Below, in pieces: positions 46,545 through 56,640 of a stretch of DNA of 64,000 nt (the stretch's first letter is position 1; each line of letters opens with the position of its first letter). The position numbers and the translations under genes were made by a program. The DNA lies in contig JAWPHD010005579.1 of assembly GCA_037043455.1 (NCBI GenBank), forward strand, positions 96,494-160,493, in the 5' to 3' direction. Source of the DNA: Cyrtodaria siliqua (taxonomy: Eukaryota > Mollusca > Bivalvia > Adapedonta > Hiatellidae). The notes under the pieces are model-generated. The model made no database searches. It saw nothing but the letters and a program-made list of their open reading frames with translations, and was not told where the DNA came from.

Positions 46545-46800
46545 CCTTGGCCGGTATAGTAAAGAGGCTGCATTCAAAACTTTCTCGTCTCTCACAGCTA
46601 CAGGTTTGAATCCCACTGTAAGCTTGACTTGTCGAGTGAGAAAGTGTCAATAATCACGGTCGGCTGTGACAACAGCTGGATGTATACAGTACTGGTTCTA
46701 CCCAAGAAAAAAAATGGATCTGCTTCTACCACAAAAAAAAAGACTGTCATATATAGCCTAACATGTGCTAAATGACGTAAACATAACACAACATTCAAAC
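46545..46800 (+). mobile_element. SINE family 2, near full-length
   Basis: tRNA-like head with A box TGGCCGGTATAGTAAAGAGG and B box GGTTTGAATCC, then GTGAGAAAGTGTCAATAATC, ATACAGTACTGGTTCTACCC, and tail ATGACGTAAACATAACACAA + CATTCAAAC. Best copy for defining this family. Confidence 0.7.
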
Positions 46801-46949
46801 AGTTTATGCCACATCAAAAAGACCAAGCTAAGAAATTAAACGCATGCTGTGTCACGACCGTTTCAGAAATTAAGACGTTTCAGACAAATGCTATCAATAG
46901 TGTTTGCTGAATCGGTTATAAAACTGTGTTTTGAAAATACGTGTTTTTA

Positions 46950-48540
46950 GCTCTACTGGCCAAGAGCCAGCAGAGCTTTTGGGGTGGCGAGTTGTCGTCT
47001 GTCGTCCGTCTGTTAACTTTTACCTCGTTAAGACGATAGGGCCTTCATTTTTCATCTGATCCTTACAAAACTTTACCAGATTGTAATGTTAATCTCAATG
47101 GAAGCTCGGACAAGTTCGAAAACCAGCCAAATCGGACCAGTAACAGCAGAGTTGTGGCCCTTGATTTAGTTAAAAATGCTATATTTTGCCTCGTTAAGCT
47201 GATAGGGTCTTCATTTTTCGTCTAATCTTTACCAAACTGTACCATATTGTTAATATCAATGAAAGCTCGAACAAGATTGAAAGCCAGCATATCGAACCAG
47301 TAACAGCAGAGTTATGGCCCTTGATTTAGTTAAAAATGCTATATTTTGCCTCGTTTAAGACAATAGTGCCTTTATTTCTCATCAGATCTTTACCAAGCTT
47401 TATCAGATTGTTAATATCAATGAATGCTTCGACAGATTTGAAAAACAGACAGATCGGACCATTTACACAGGAGTTATGGCCCTTGGTTTTCTGAAAAATG
47501 CTATATTTTGGCCTCAGTAAAATGAAAGAGCCTTCATTTGGACGGATTTCAGTGAAACTTTTCAGGGATGATCAGTACCAAGCCTAGTTGTACATATCGT
47601 CACCGTGTTCCGGTTGAATGATTTCAGCAGAGTTATGTCCCTTTAAATGTTTCAATACACATACTTTGTCTTTACTAGTTCTCCTGAACCCCTGGCTAGA
47701 TTTAAATGAAACTTCTAGGGATGATCAGTTGCAGCTCTAGTTGTGGAATTCATCGTCGTGTTTCGGTTGAATGATTTTTGGCAGAGTTGTGGCCCTTTAA
47801 AGGTTTTAATACACAAACTTTGTCTTGACTAGTTTTCCTGAACCCCTCGCCAGATTTCAACGAAACTTTACAGGGATGATCAGCACCAAGCCTAGTTGTG
47901 GATATCATCGTCGCGTTCCAATTTACAGATTTTTGGCAGAGTTATGGCCCTTTAAAGTTTTTTGATGCACAAACATTTTCCGGGCTAATTCTCCAGAACC
48001 CCTGGCTGGATTTCATCTGAACTTGAATTGAATTGAATTGGATTTTATAGTCGCACCAACAGCTACGGTCATATTGCAACTTTCCAGCTTCATCTGAACT
48101 TGACATGGATGATCAGTAGTAAGCCTAGTTGTGCATATCATCGCCATATTCCGGTTGAATGAATTTTGCAGGGTTATGGCCCTTTAAAGGTTTTAATAGA
48201 CAAACTTTGTCCAGATTACTCTCTTCTGAACTCCTTGCCAGATTTCAGCGAATCTTGGTGGGATGATCAGTACCAAGCCTAAAATTATCAGTATGACATG
48301 ATGTTGGTCCTTGTCGAAAATCGTTTTGATTTGACGTTAAACATGGCTACCAGTAGTAGCGACTACTCCTCTGAAACTACTTGACGGATTTTCATGAAAC
48401 TTCACAGGAATGTTGCTCTTAATGTCTTATTGATCCTAGCAAAATTTCAGGTCGGCCGGAAATTCAAGATGGCCGCCACAATTAAAAATAGATTTTCAAA
48501 AAACAAAATCAATCAGTAGAGCTTCAAGGTCATTGACCTC
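46950..48540. repeat. Degenerate ~160-bp tandem repeat, ~8 units
   Basis: Starts CTACTGGCCAAGAGCCAGCA + GAGCTTTTGG. GCAGAGTTATGGCCCTT recurs near 47150, 47310, 47465, 47625, 47785, 47935 and 48165. Each unit carries a GATTTCAGTGAAACTTT-like stretch and a GGATGATCAGTACCAAGCCT stretch in the later ones. It ends near CTTCAAGGTCATTGACCTCT. A retroposon (48027) interrupts it. Confidence 0.7.
48012..48103 (-). mobile_element. Retroposon 3' end with (AATTC)n tail and 15-bp target duplication
   Basis: A 62-bp insert (48027-48088) is flanked by TTCATCTGAACTTGA on both sides. Minus strand: GTAGCTGTTGGTGCGACTAT, AAAATCC, then (AATTC)n. Target duplication plus simple tail marks LINE-type retroposition; the insert splits one unit of a degenerate ~160-bp repeat. 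Confidence 0.7.
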
Positions 48541-49121
48541 TTGTTAAAAATTAAAATAGCATTAAAGAAATACAATTTTTAAAACTTTTTGGATATTCTA
48601 CAGCTCCACTATTATAAGTAATTGAATTTGTAAGCACTAAAGCAGAATGCATATGATGTGGACATATTGATACCCTATACATGTAGGTTAATAACGCATA
48701 CTTTTTTAACTAACTGTTGATGTGTACGCAAACGCAAAGTTTTAGCGCCTCCAAATCGTTAAAAAATATCTCAGCAAAAGTCTGGCTAAAGACTTTCCAA
48801 TCTGGCTAAAGGAATTTTTAGGGCTTTAGCCAGATTTGGCTAAAGGATTTAAAATCCTAGCGCTAGCCTAGCGATGTGTGGTTTCACATATAGTGGACTT
48901 GTACTTTGCTGAATTTACTTGTTTTCACTGGGTTTCTTTTTGATGAAGTGTTGGAATTAATTTATAAGCATAACCTGCAGCTTCATCTGGCACATACAAA
49001 GGTCATACTTTTAGAGTTAAGATCAGTGCCTAGAATGGTTTATGTAAATATAAATAATTTGAAATAAAATATGTTTAATCTAAATTTAAGTTGGCTGATT
49101 AATTTTCTGTACGCTCTGTGC
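48541..49121. other. No gene seen
   Basis: Contains a local repeat of GTCTGGCTAAAG / ATCTGGCTAAAGG near 48780-48840. No frame supported. Confidence 0.4.
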
Positions 49122-49202
49122 TGTTGGGAACGTCTCTGTAGTGTAAGAAAGCATGCTTTTCTTTCGAGAAAAGAGATCCAGGTTCAAGTCCTGGCGGGGA
49201 AC
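49122..49202 (+). tRNA. tRNA-like sequence, probable tRNA-Glu(UUC) pseudogene or SINE head
   Basis: T arm CCAGG-TTCAAGT-CCTGG is perfect, followed by CGGGGAA. An anticodon loop CTTTCGA (UUC) sits on an imperfect stem (TTTT/GAAAA), and an A-box-like TGTAGTGTAAGAAAGCATG precedes it. The 5' acceptor strand (GGGAACG) does not pair with CGGGGAA, so I expect a pseudogene or tRNA-derived SINE head, not a working tRNA. Confidence 0.4.
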
Positions 49203-49824
49203 CTGGCACACTTACTGAGCTGTACAAACTTAGTTCTGGGATAATCACAACTTTAAAATAAATACATATAAAATTGTTCCTTACACAATTATACTAATGT
49301 TAAAAAATCATTCCATAATATTTATTTGCACTTCCATGAAAGTGAAGCGGCTATTCGTAGTGTTACCCTTATCGTGAAATATGGAAATGTTTGTTACTGT
49401 ATATAATACATTCATCCGAACTGGCATTTTGAAATCAGACAAAACCAAAAGACAAAAGTCAATGAAACTATAAGGCTTTGAATACACTTATTATATAACT
49501 TCATTGTTTTATTTATAAAGTACTGAAGTCCGCAAACACAGATAGTGACCCCTCCCCCATTTTGGACATGTGTCACTTGACTGATAATCGATCGGTCAAA
49601 TTCTTGCTAATATGTCATGCTACTAATATCATCCTTTCACAGCCTTTCAAATATGTCCGTACTCCCCATGCTATAATACATGTATTATAGCTTTTCTTGT
49701 TATGAAATGTTCCATGTCTATTAAGGTAAAAAAACAAGAGCATCGCCAAGCGGAGCATATACGCCCATTGTTGTAGACCTGATACATTGAAGGAAAATAA
49801 TTCAAAGACATATAAATCAGAGCG
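49203..49824. other. No gene seen
   Basis: AT-rich unique sequence between the tRNA-like sequence and the 21-bp-repeat element. Confidence 0.4.
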
Positions 49825-50310
49825 CTATGGACCTTTATCAGATGTATTCATCGTGTCATGTTGAAGACGTGTGCAGTTTTCACATTTTCTAAGATCGAGT
49901 TTCGAGTAGAGAATGTCGAGTTTCGAGTAGAGAAAATCGAGTTTCGAGTAGAGAATTTCGAGTAGAGAATATCGACTTTCGAGTAGAGAATATCGAGTTT
50001 CGAGTAGACAATCTCGAGTTTCGAGTAGAGAAAATCTAAGTTTGAAAATGACCAACAGAAAACAGTCAAATATTAGCAGCAATGGTATTACAGAGACAGC
50101 AGAGATGTATCCAAGTATTTTCATCTTTATCTATTATCACATGTCTTATTAATAAATACCCTCACATAAGCCTTTGTAACAGTAACATCAAGTTTCCAAG
50201 TTTATTTTGTAAAGTATATAAAAATGATGACTCGTGATCTTACTCCAGGACAAAAAAAGCAGATTGGTTTCAATGATCGTTTGGGATTTATAATTGACTC
50301 TTGATAATTA
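49825..50310. repeat. Element with 21-bp tandem repeat, copy 2
   Basis: Same order as copy 1. The minus-strand ATG frame (50124-49825) begins MKILGYISAVSVIPLLLIFD and continues CFLLVIFKLR, versus MKLLGYLSAASITSLLLIFD in copy 1, then the heptad-like YSKLDIL/YSKLDFL repeat. No known domain is recognised; it may be a mobile element. Confidence 0.75.
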
Positions 50311-50378
50311 ATATCCGGGAACCTGCCCTTCTCTTACTTGCGGATATATTCATATAGCTCTTTAACGTGCTTTACGTC
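50311..50378 (-). mobile_element. SINE family 1 fragment (middle part)
   Basis: Matches the AAAGAACCATAG...CCGGGAACAGTGCCC segment of the family (here AAAGAGCTATATGAATATAT and AGAGAAGGGCAGGTTCCCGG). Lacks head and tail. Confidence 0.5.
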
Positions 50379-51621
50379 CACATGCGATCATTTTATCATT
50401 TCTTCTTGAATTTCTTAGTGAATTCTAAAAGAATTTTGATCATGCAGAGCACACCTAGTGATTACCTCTACTAAGCGAGCCATTTCCTCCGCCGCTAATA
50501 CCTGAGGCATGCGCATATAATCAAAGTCCGTTCAGTATTCACGAACAAATGACACTTTCCTATAACCTTTCGTTATAAATGAATAAATTGCTGTTTATTA
50601 TGAATTTAACCAAGTGCGGATCGGTAGTGAAAAGTGCTTGCTACCGTTCACGCCCTCTAGCCCGGTGTTGAGCAGAACTCAATATTAAAAATGCCGATAG
50701 TACATACATTTGAGCCATCCCGAAGATACTATGCATATGACGGTGAACATGGAACCTTCAATGCGGTATTTTCACTCCATTCCATGGCCAACGGTGTATG
50801 GTCCCAGTTTCTAACAAAACTCGTTGCTCTTAACGAGAAAAAAATGTGCGAAATAAACAAAACGGCATTTAGCTGGGAGCAGAGGTTATGAAGCCTTCGT
50901 ATCACAGGTAACTGTCAAAAGACTACATTAAAAAGCAGGCAACATATTCTAAGGGTGATTAAATAATACTCATAACCTTTAAAGGCTGGAGTAGTGGAAC
51001 CACCTATTTAACATTCAAGTAAGTAACCAAACATATTTGAGAATGTACCACCGATATCTGCAAAAATCGGGCACAGCGATCTCCAAAACAATTGAAGAAA
51101 TATTGAAAGTTAAAGATTTTTGTGCCAGCCATAAGCTTAATATTTTTAAAGTTACAATATAAGCTTTATAATAAATGTTGTAATTTTAGTCAACACAAGT
51201 GCCAAAAAATCATCAGAATGCACAATTTAAAATTAAATATTTAATGCCGAAGGAGCTCCCCTGACAGCTCAGTGTGGGTACAGGTGAACCCCTCCCCACG
51301 GCATACATCCTCAGCTTGGCGCCAACGGCCCCCAATAGTTAGAACTAAACACATGGCTGTATCAATCTCAAGTTCGTAAATACCACTTTGTAAAGAACAC
51401 ATACCATATAGAAAACATGGGGTCATTCTATTACTATTCTACTGTAATAAAGTGAACCCTTCAGGCGTCAACATTTTACGTATGGAGTCAACATTTTACA
51501 GTAGGAGGGTCATTTCACTACATAGCAAAATGACCGGGAGTTCATTATTTTATGTGGGTCGATTTTCTTTCTTACACCGGCACCCAGGAATTTGAGTTTT
51601 CATGGAAAAACAAGTGTGTAT
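50379..51621. other. No supported gene
   Basis: A 66-codon ATG frame at 50691 (MPIVHTFEPSRRYYAYDGEH...) has a protein-like composition but no motif. AAATGACCGGGAGTTCATTA (51523) resembles AATTATGACCGGGGTGTCAT near 61487, so a diverged repeat may be present. Confidence 0.35.
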
Positions 51622-51662
51622 TGTAATGACCGGCGGCTTTTTAATAATAACATGAAGTCAAC
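51622..51662 (-). repeat. Fragment of the 3' LTR
   Basis: 41 bp identical to the inner end of the 5' LTR (TGTAATGACCGGCGGCTTTT on the plus strand). Beyond 51662 the two copies diverge abruptly, so most of the 3' LTR seems deleted or replaced. Confidence 0.65.
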
Positions 51663-52254
51663 TTGTTGATTGATAATTACAACTAATGAAATCTTGGGTC
51701 TTTCCGCCACGAAATATTCTCGACGCGGTTTATCAAACGTAAGTATCCCGATATGACGTGTAATTTCAATCGCGAATTGTCATTTTTTATACTATTATTT
51801 CACATCAAAAGTCATCGAACAAATATTGTTCATAATAAGGGTCCCGTCACAGATCCAATAGACAGCACAGCAATTTGATGCGTCCAGGGAACCGCCATCA
51901 ACGAAACATATCGTCGTCTTTCACATGGTGCGATCAGAGAACCGCCACCCTTTCAATACCAATAAACACTCGATCTGTATTTATTACTCGTATACCGGTA
52001 CATATGTATTTAAAAATGTGCTTCATTTCACAATTTAAAGTTCAAATCTATCATATGTTTGTTTTAAACATGTATAATAGATTGCCTCGCTGTACTTTAC
52101 TGTTTTTATTTATCATTAATAATTTTATTTATTTTGAAACAGCAGTGTTTGTTAACATTTAACAAATAACTTAAACAACTTGCTTATTAAACTGTTATAA
52201 GCACTTTAACTGTCCTAACATCACAGTACAAGTTAATGTTTTATTTTATACTGG

Positions 52255-53372
52255 TTACCGATACTTCCACCGTGGTGGGTTTCTACCGTTGTATGGTTGC
52301 AACTTGTCGATGTGATAGACCTTGGCTCTCTGTTTTGGTGAACTTTTCAACAAAAATACATCATCAAGCTGCTAGGTTATAACATAAGGTCCCTTCCATT
52401 TCGATGTTAATTTTGAACACACAACAACACGGCGATTCGGGTTATACAGCCATACTGGTTGCCCAGGGCGCAACGACCGTTTTTTCGCTCTTAAATCATA
52501 ATGTCTTTTCTGGTATTCAGAATTTGACTTCAGTGATTTCGCAAGTTCATGCATTTTGGAAAAAGAAACGCGTAGTTCCTCGACATACTGTATGGAAGTC
52601 AAAGAATCGTAAGATTCTGTTTCATCTCTTGGCTTGCCTATGACGGCTTCTATTGGCAGTGTGACCTCCCTGCCGAACACCATTTTGTTTGGACTTATTC
52701 CAGTACTCGAATGTTCAGAAGCACGATAAGCCATAAGCAGCTGTGGCATATACTTGTCCCAATCATGCTGGTCTTCTTGACAGTACATGGTCAGCATCGA
52801 TAATAACGTACGATTAAATCGCTCGACACTGCCATTGGCCTGAGGTCTCATACTGCTTGTCTGAACTTTATCGATATGTAACAAGCTGCAGACTTCTTGA
52901 AAAAGAGCAGACGTGAAGTTTGAACCCTGGTGACTCAGGATTTGCAAAGGCGTACCAAAACGACATATAAACTCGTTAATGAGGACTGCTACGATGGTCT
53001 GGGTCTCTTGGATGGGTATTGCATAGGCCTCTGTCTATTTTGTGAAGCAATCAACAAGTACTAAAATGTACTTGTTGCCTTTATTGGTGACGGGTAAGGG
53101 GCCAAGTATGTCAATAGCTACTTTTCCATGGGCTCACCTACTAGGAATTGTCGTAATGGGGCCTTGGAAGCAGATGTTGATTTACGGGCTACACATTGGT
53201 CACACGTGTTACAATATCTGACGATCGCGTCTTTCATGCACGCGGGCACGATTAGCAAGTGCACATCCTGCTCTAAAACGTGTGATGTAGTAGGCCTTCT
53301 ATCACGCACAGGCAATCCCATTGGCGCCACAAAGTTTTCAAAAATGACGAGCCACCAGACACTTGATCCCAT
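52255..53372 (-). pseudogene. int: Ty3 integrase, broken
   Basis: The zinc-binding end shows VRYCNTCDQC, then IDILGPLP (first catalytic Asp), YILVLVDCFTK followed by a TAG, and LQILSHQGSNF, where the second catalytic Asp position is His. RPQANGSVERFNRTL keeps the Glu. The C-terminal SKWKGPYVIT is the GPY/F module, followed by an in-frame TAG (52372) and then HIDKLQPYNG to the natural stop at 52255. Confidence 0.85.
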
Positions 53373-53434
53373 GCCGAACGACTAGCATTGCTCTCTTTAG
53401 CTGCTAGTAAAGGAGCAATTCCGCGGTCTTGATT

Positions 53435-54366
53435 TTATCCTTGTATTAAATCACTTGTGCTCCAACAATCCAGGAACGATCGGTTTAATGTTTGGTCATT
53501 TCCAGACTGTATAACTCGAATGCCGGAACTAGAACTTGGAACATCGTGTGAGACCTCTGTTAAAGAATCAACTGTTTCGGATTCTTCTTCACTTTCCGAA
53601 GAATTAAGATTCTCTTGTCGCTCGCATACCCGACATGGCCTACGCGATAGGGCATCAGCTTTTGATTGCTTAAGACCAGCGCGATGTATGATAGTGAGAT
53701 TATAAGTCTCTAGTTCTTGAACCCATCGCGCAATCTGACCTTCTGACGGTCTTTTAAATTGTTTAAACCAGCTTACAGCAGCATTATCTGTCCTTAAAGA
53801 CTTTACTACACCCAGTAATTCTTTTCGTCTGGTACAGTAGGATTGTTCATGTGTGTTTAAAGACTGACTCATATAGGCAGTAACTCTCTCTGAATCGCCT
53901 TGTTTTTGGGACAGAACAGCTCCAGCACTTTCGTCACTTGCATCAGTGTCAAGTATAAAAGGAGTATCAAGCCGTGGAATATGCTAGAATCGGGGCACTT
54001 ATGAGAGCAGCTTTTAAGAGTTCAAATGCTCTATTTGCATCATCGTTCCACATAAATTTAACTCCCTTATCACACAGTTTGTGTAGAGGTCTGACGATAG
54101 CAGCAAAATCTTGTACAAAGCGACGGTAGTACGAACAAAGGCTCAAAACGCTCCTGGTTTCTTTGACTTACTTTGGTACTGGCCAATCTTTGACAGCCGA
54201 GATTTTAGCTGGATCGGTGGACAGGCCTTGTTCTGAAACTTAGCTTGTTTTTGAAAAAACACACATTTGAACAACAGCAATTCAATCCACTGTAAACCTC
54301 ACAAAACGTCTGCCATTAATCGTTCGAAAGTTGAAGGACTTTTGGCCAATCCAAAGGGCATGACTG
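53435..54366 (-). pseudogene. pol: Ty3 reverse transcriptase remnant and RNase H
   Basis: A short RT piece reads NLGLFQVTVMPFGLAKSPST + FERLMADVL, but the YxDD segment expected just after it is missing; sequence jumps to the thumb region (CSYYRRFVQDFAAIVRPLHK). RNase H follows: FILDTDASDESAGAVLSQ, RRKELLGVVKSLRTDNAAV, then IARWVQELETYNLTIIHRAG and ADALSRRPC. Order and motifs fit Ty3/gypsy pol; frame breaks and stops occur between pieces. Confidence 0.8.
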
Positions 54367-54747
54367 TCACCTGAAAAAGGCCAAGGTTGGTTGCGAATGC
54401 GGTCTTCTGGCGGTCTTGAGAAGAAAATCTTGACCAATTATACCGTATTGTCCAATTTCACATACTCGGACGGAATGTTCAAAATAATGTGCTTCTAAAG
54501 CTATGTTTATAGTTACAATTCCGAGCGTAGTGATCTTACTTCCACTAGCATCAAGAACGAGGGTGTTAAAGGGTTTAATGGTGGGTTTTTGTTCTTCAGG
54601 GATTTCATTAAAAATCTGTAATGAAATAATTGAGGCAGTTGACCCATTGTCAATCAAAAACTCAGTCGGTTGGCCAAACACTGTCCCCTTTGTATAGAAA
54701 TCATTATCCCATTTCTCGTGTCCCTGTACTGGTGATGATTGCGTCAC
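54367..54747 (-). pseudogene. pro: Ty3 aspartic protease, broken downstream
   Basis: Reads FGQPTEFLIDNGSTASIISL and ends near CEIGQYGIIGQDFL. IDNGS occupies the place of the usual D-T/S-G catalytic triplet, with Asn in the middle position, which is unusual. IIGQDFL is the normal ILG/IIG-D-F-L helix of retroelement proteases. The frame then runs into a different reading of the RT segment. Confidence 0.7.
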
Positions 54748-54749
54748 TG

Positions 54750-56020
54750 CTTGTCTGTTTTGTTGGGGGTATTGGATGGGCGGAATTGATTATTTTGTTG
54801 CCGTTTTCTTGGACAGTCTCTTTACAGGTGGTCAGGTGAGTTACACGCAAAGCATCGTCGGGAACTTTGATCTGGTTTGCCGGAAGTAGCATGGCGAGCT
54901 AGAGATACAATCTCGAGTCTCTCTAACCTGGAATCCAATTTCTGTTACAGACTAGAAATTCCTGGGTCAACCCTGTGGTATCAATGACACGCACGTTACC
55001 TCTGGGAGGTTTATTATTGTCCCCCATGATGGCTTCATACCGCTCTAATACTTCAGCTGCATCTAAGATTGTCGTACATTCATTGTCCATGAACCGACAT
55101 TTCATGTCGATAGGAATGATTTTGTGCAACTGGTTAAGGGCTGTGGCATCTTGAGCCTTACTATCCAACTGACAATATGCCTTCTTAGCCATCTGCCGAA
55201 TGTGGTCGCATAAAGCCGTGATACTTTCATTTGGTTTACGCTGCCGATTTTCTAACATGTTGTCATTTACTTGCATGTGTGCTTCCAAACCTTTGGCGCA
55301 TTTTACTGAACAGGGTGTTGATAATCACGTCTCTCATATTTGTCCAAGCTCATGTAAAAGGCACGGGCTTGACCTCTCAAGCTGGTGGCAAGAAACAATA
55401 CTCTGTTTCGAGTGTCCTAATGACAAAGCTCGGCACAGTCTTCAAAGTGGGAATGGTATTCTTCCCAACTTTCGTTTCCCGAATAAGGCTCTGGTTTTAA
55501 GCTTGGCATTGATCCATGATGGCGGAAGGGTGAATCAACTCTATGGTCATCTGCAGTTGGATGTTGGGAATGGTACTCGCGGTAACCATGGTAGCCAGGT
55601 GAAAATGATGTATCATTGTCACAAGCTTGGTTGCTTTGGTTCTGCTCGTATATGTATCGGTAACTATGGTATTGATGTCTCCCTGGATATGGAGATTGGT
55701 GTCTACCTGGTTACGGAGATCGGTGTCTACCTGGGTACGGAGACGGACTTCTGTGGTAACGTCTAATCATCGGTTGTCTATGGTAACTAGACGATCGATG
55801 ACGACTAGGCCTGGAATGCCTTTTACGGGATGGAGGGTGATGGTCAGTGGATCGATGCAGTCATGCTCGCTATCGGACGGATTGTCAAGTGATTTACTTT
55901 GCCTATTTGGAATATAGACCTCTCTTCTGGATGGGGTTTGAGCTCTCTCGGGGTTAGGCGGAAGGTCTTGATCTTGGGGTCTTTCATTTTCACTCTCAGA
56001 CTGGGCAGTGTCATTTTCAA
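54750..56020 (-). pseudogene. gag: Ty3 gag, broken
   Basis: Minus-strand translation gives an acidic N-terminal part, repeated SPYPGRH motifs, then PSLKPEPYSGNESWEEYHSH and FEDCAELC, the conserved capsid start of such Gags, followed by LFLATSLRGQARAFYMSL. The nucleocapsid has one CCHC knuckle (CFACNSPDHL-stop-RDC). In-frame stops occur in the SP-stop-PGRH repeat, after CAELCH, and inside the knuckle. The start codon cannot be fixed. Gag ends in TGA just as the protease frame opens in another frame, which fits separate gag and pol frames. Confidence 0.75.
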
Positions 56021-56199
56021 TCGGAATTATTCGCTATTGTGATCAATTCAAATTTTACACTAAACAAATGCTACTATCCCTTTAATAGGCCAAATATCAG
56101 ATTTTTTTTTAATATTTTAATTCTTTTATTATGCGCTGAAATTCATTTTCTTTGAACATGTTATTTTAGTGTCGTTCGTTATATCTTTCGGCACAAAGA

Positions 56200-56218
56200 C
56201 ATCCCACTTCTGACATCA
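56200..56218 (-). promoter_or_regulatory. Primer binding site of the Ty3 element
   Basis: Minus strand TGATGTCAGAAGTGGGATG starts four bases after the LTR end. It is close to the complement of a tRNA-Leu 3' end (TGGTGTCAGAAGTGGGAT as I recall it), with one internal mismatch. Confidence 0.6.
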
Positions 56219-56222
56219 AAAT

Positions 56223-56640
56223 TGTAATGACCGGCGGCTTTTTAATAATAACATGAAGTCAACATAAAATAACATATGTATTCTTTAACTAGATCTAGTG
56301 TTCAAAGTATTAAAACAATATAACCTGAACTTTTAGTCAGCTCTTAATTAATCCAAGAGCAAAAATAACGATATTTCAATAAAATGGCGGCGTAATCGAC
56401 CTAAGAGTAAATCAGTACTTATTTCGACGGACGAGAATAAATAAATAGAAATCAGTAGTCACCTTTAAGACCAGATTTGAAATAACCACAGAATTGCAGG
56501 TAACCACAGGCTTCTAAATAATCCGACACAGATATAATATGACCAGTCACCTGAAGACCGGATTTCAAATAAACCCGCCAAAGGAACCTCTGAGATAACT
56601 GACTTTTGATTGACAGACGCGCTGTATATACCCTTGGGTC
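56223..56640 (-). repeat. 5' LTR of the Ty3 element (outer border uncertain)
   Basis: The inner end is ...GGTCATTACA, immediately before the primer site. The last 41 bp (56223-56263) recur at 51622-51662. A TATATA lies at 56625-56630 (minus strand GGGTATATACAGCGC). The LTR may extend several hundred bases further right. Confidence 0.55.

Larger units (their letters stand above)
51622..56640 (-). mobile_element. Ty3/gypsy LTR retrotransposon, inactive
   Basis: Minus-strand order: 5' LTR (from the right), primer site, gag, protease, RT remnant, RNase H, integrase with GPY-type C terminus, and a short 3' LTR piece at the left. Several in-frame stops, a deleted RT core and a substituted integrase residue show that it is dead. 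The right border of the 5' LTR is not resolved, so the end coordinate is approximate. Confidence 0.85.

Noticed and set aside
49122..49202. Functional tRNA gene
   Set aside because: The 5' and 3' acceptor strands do not pair and the anticodon stem has mismatches, so it is listed only as tRNA-like.
51617..51621. TGTAT as target duplication of the Ty3 element
   Set aside because: No matching pentamer could be tied to a defined outer border of the right LTR.
55200..55766. 188-codon open frame on the plus strand
   Set aside because: It is the antisense shadow of the Ty3 gag; the minus strand there shows conserved Gag motifs.
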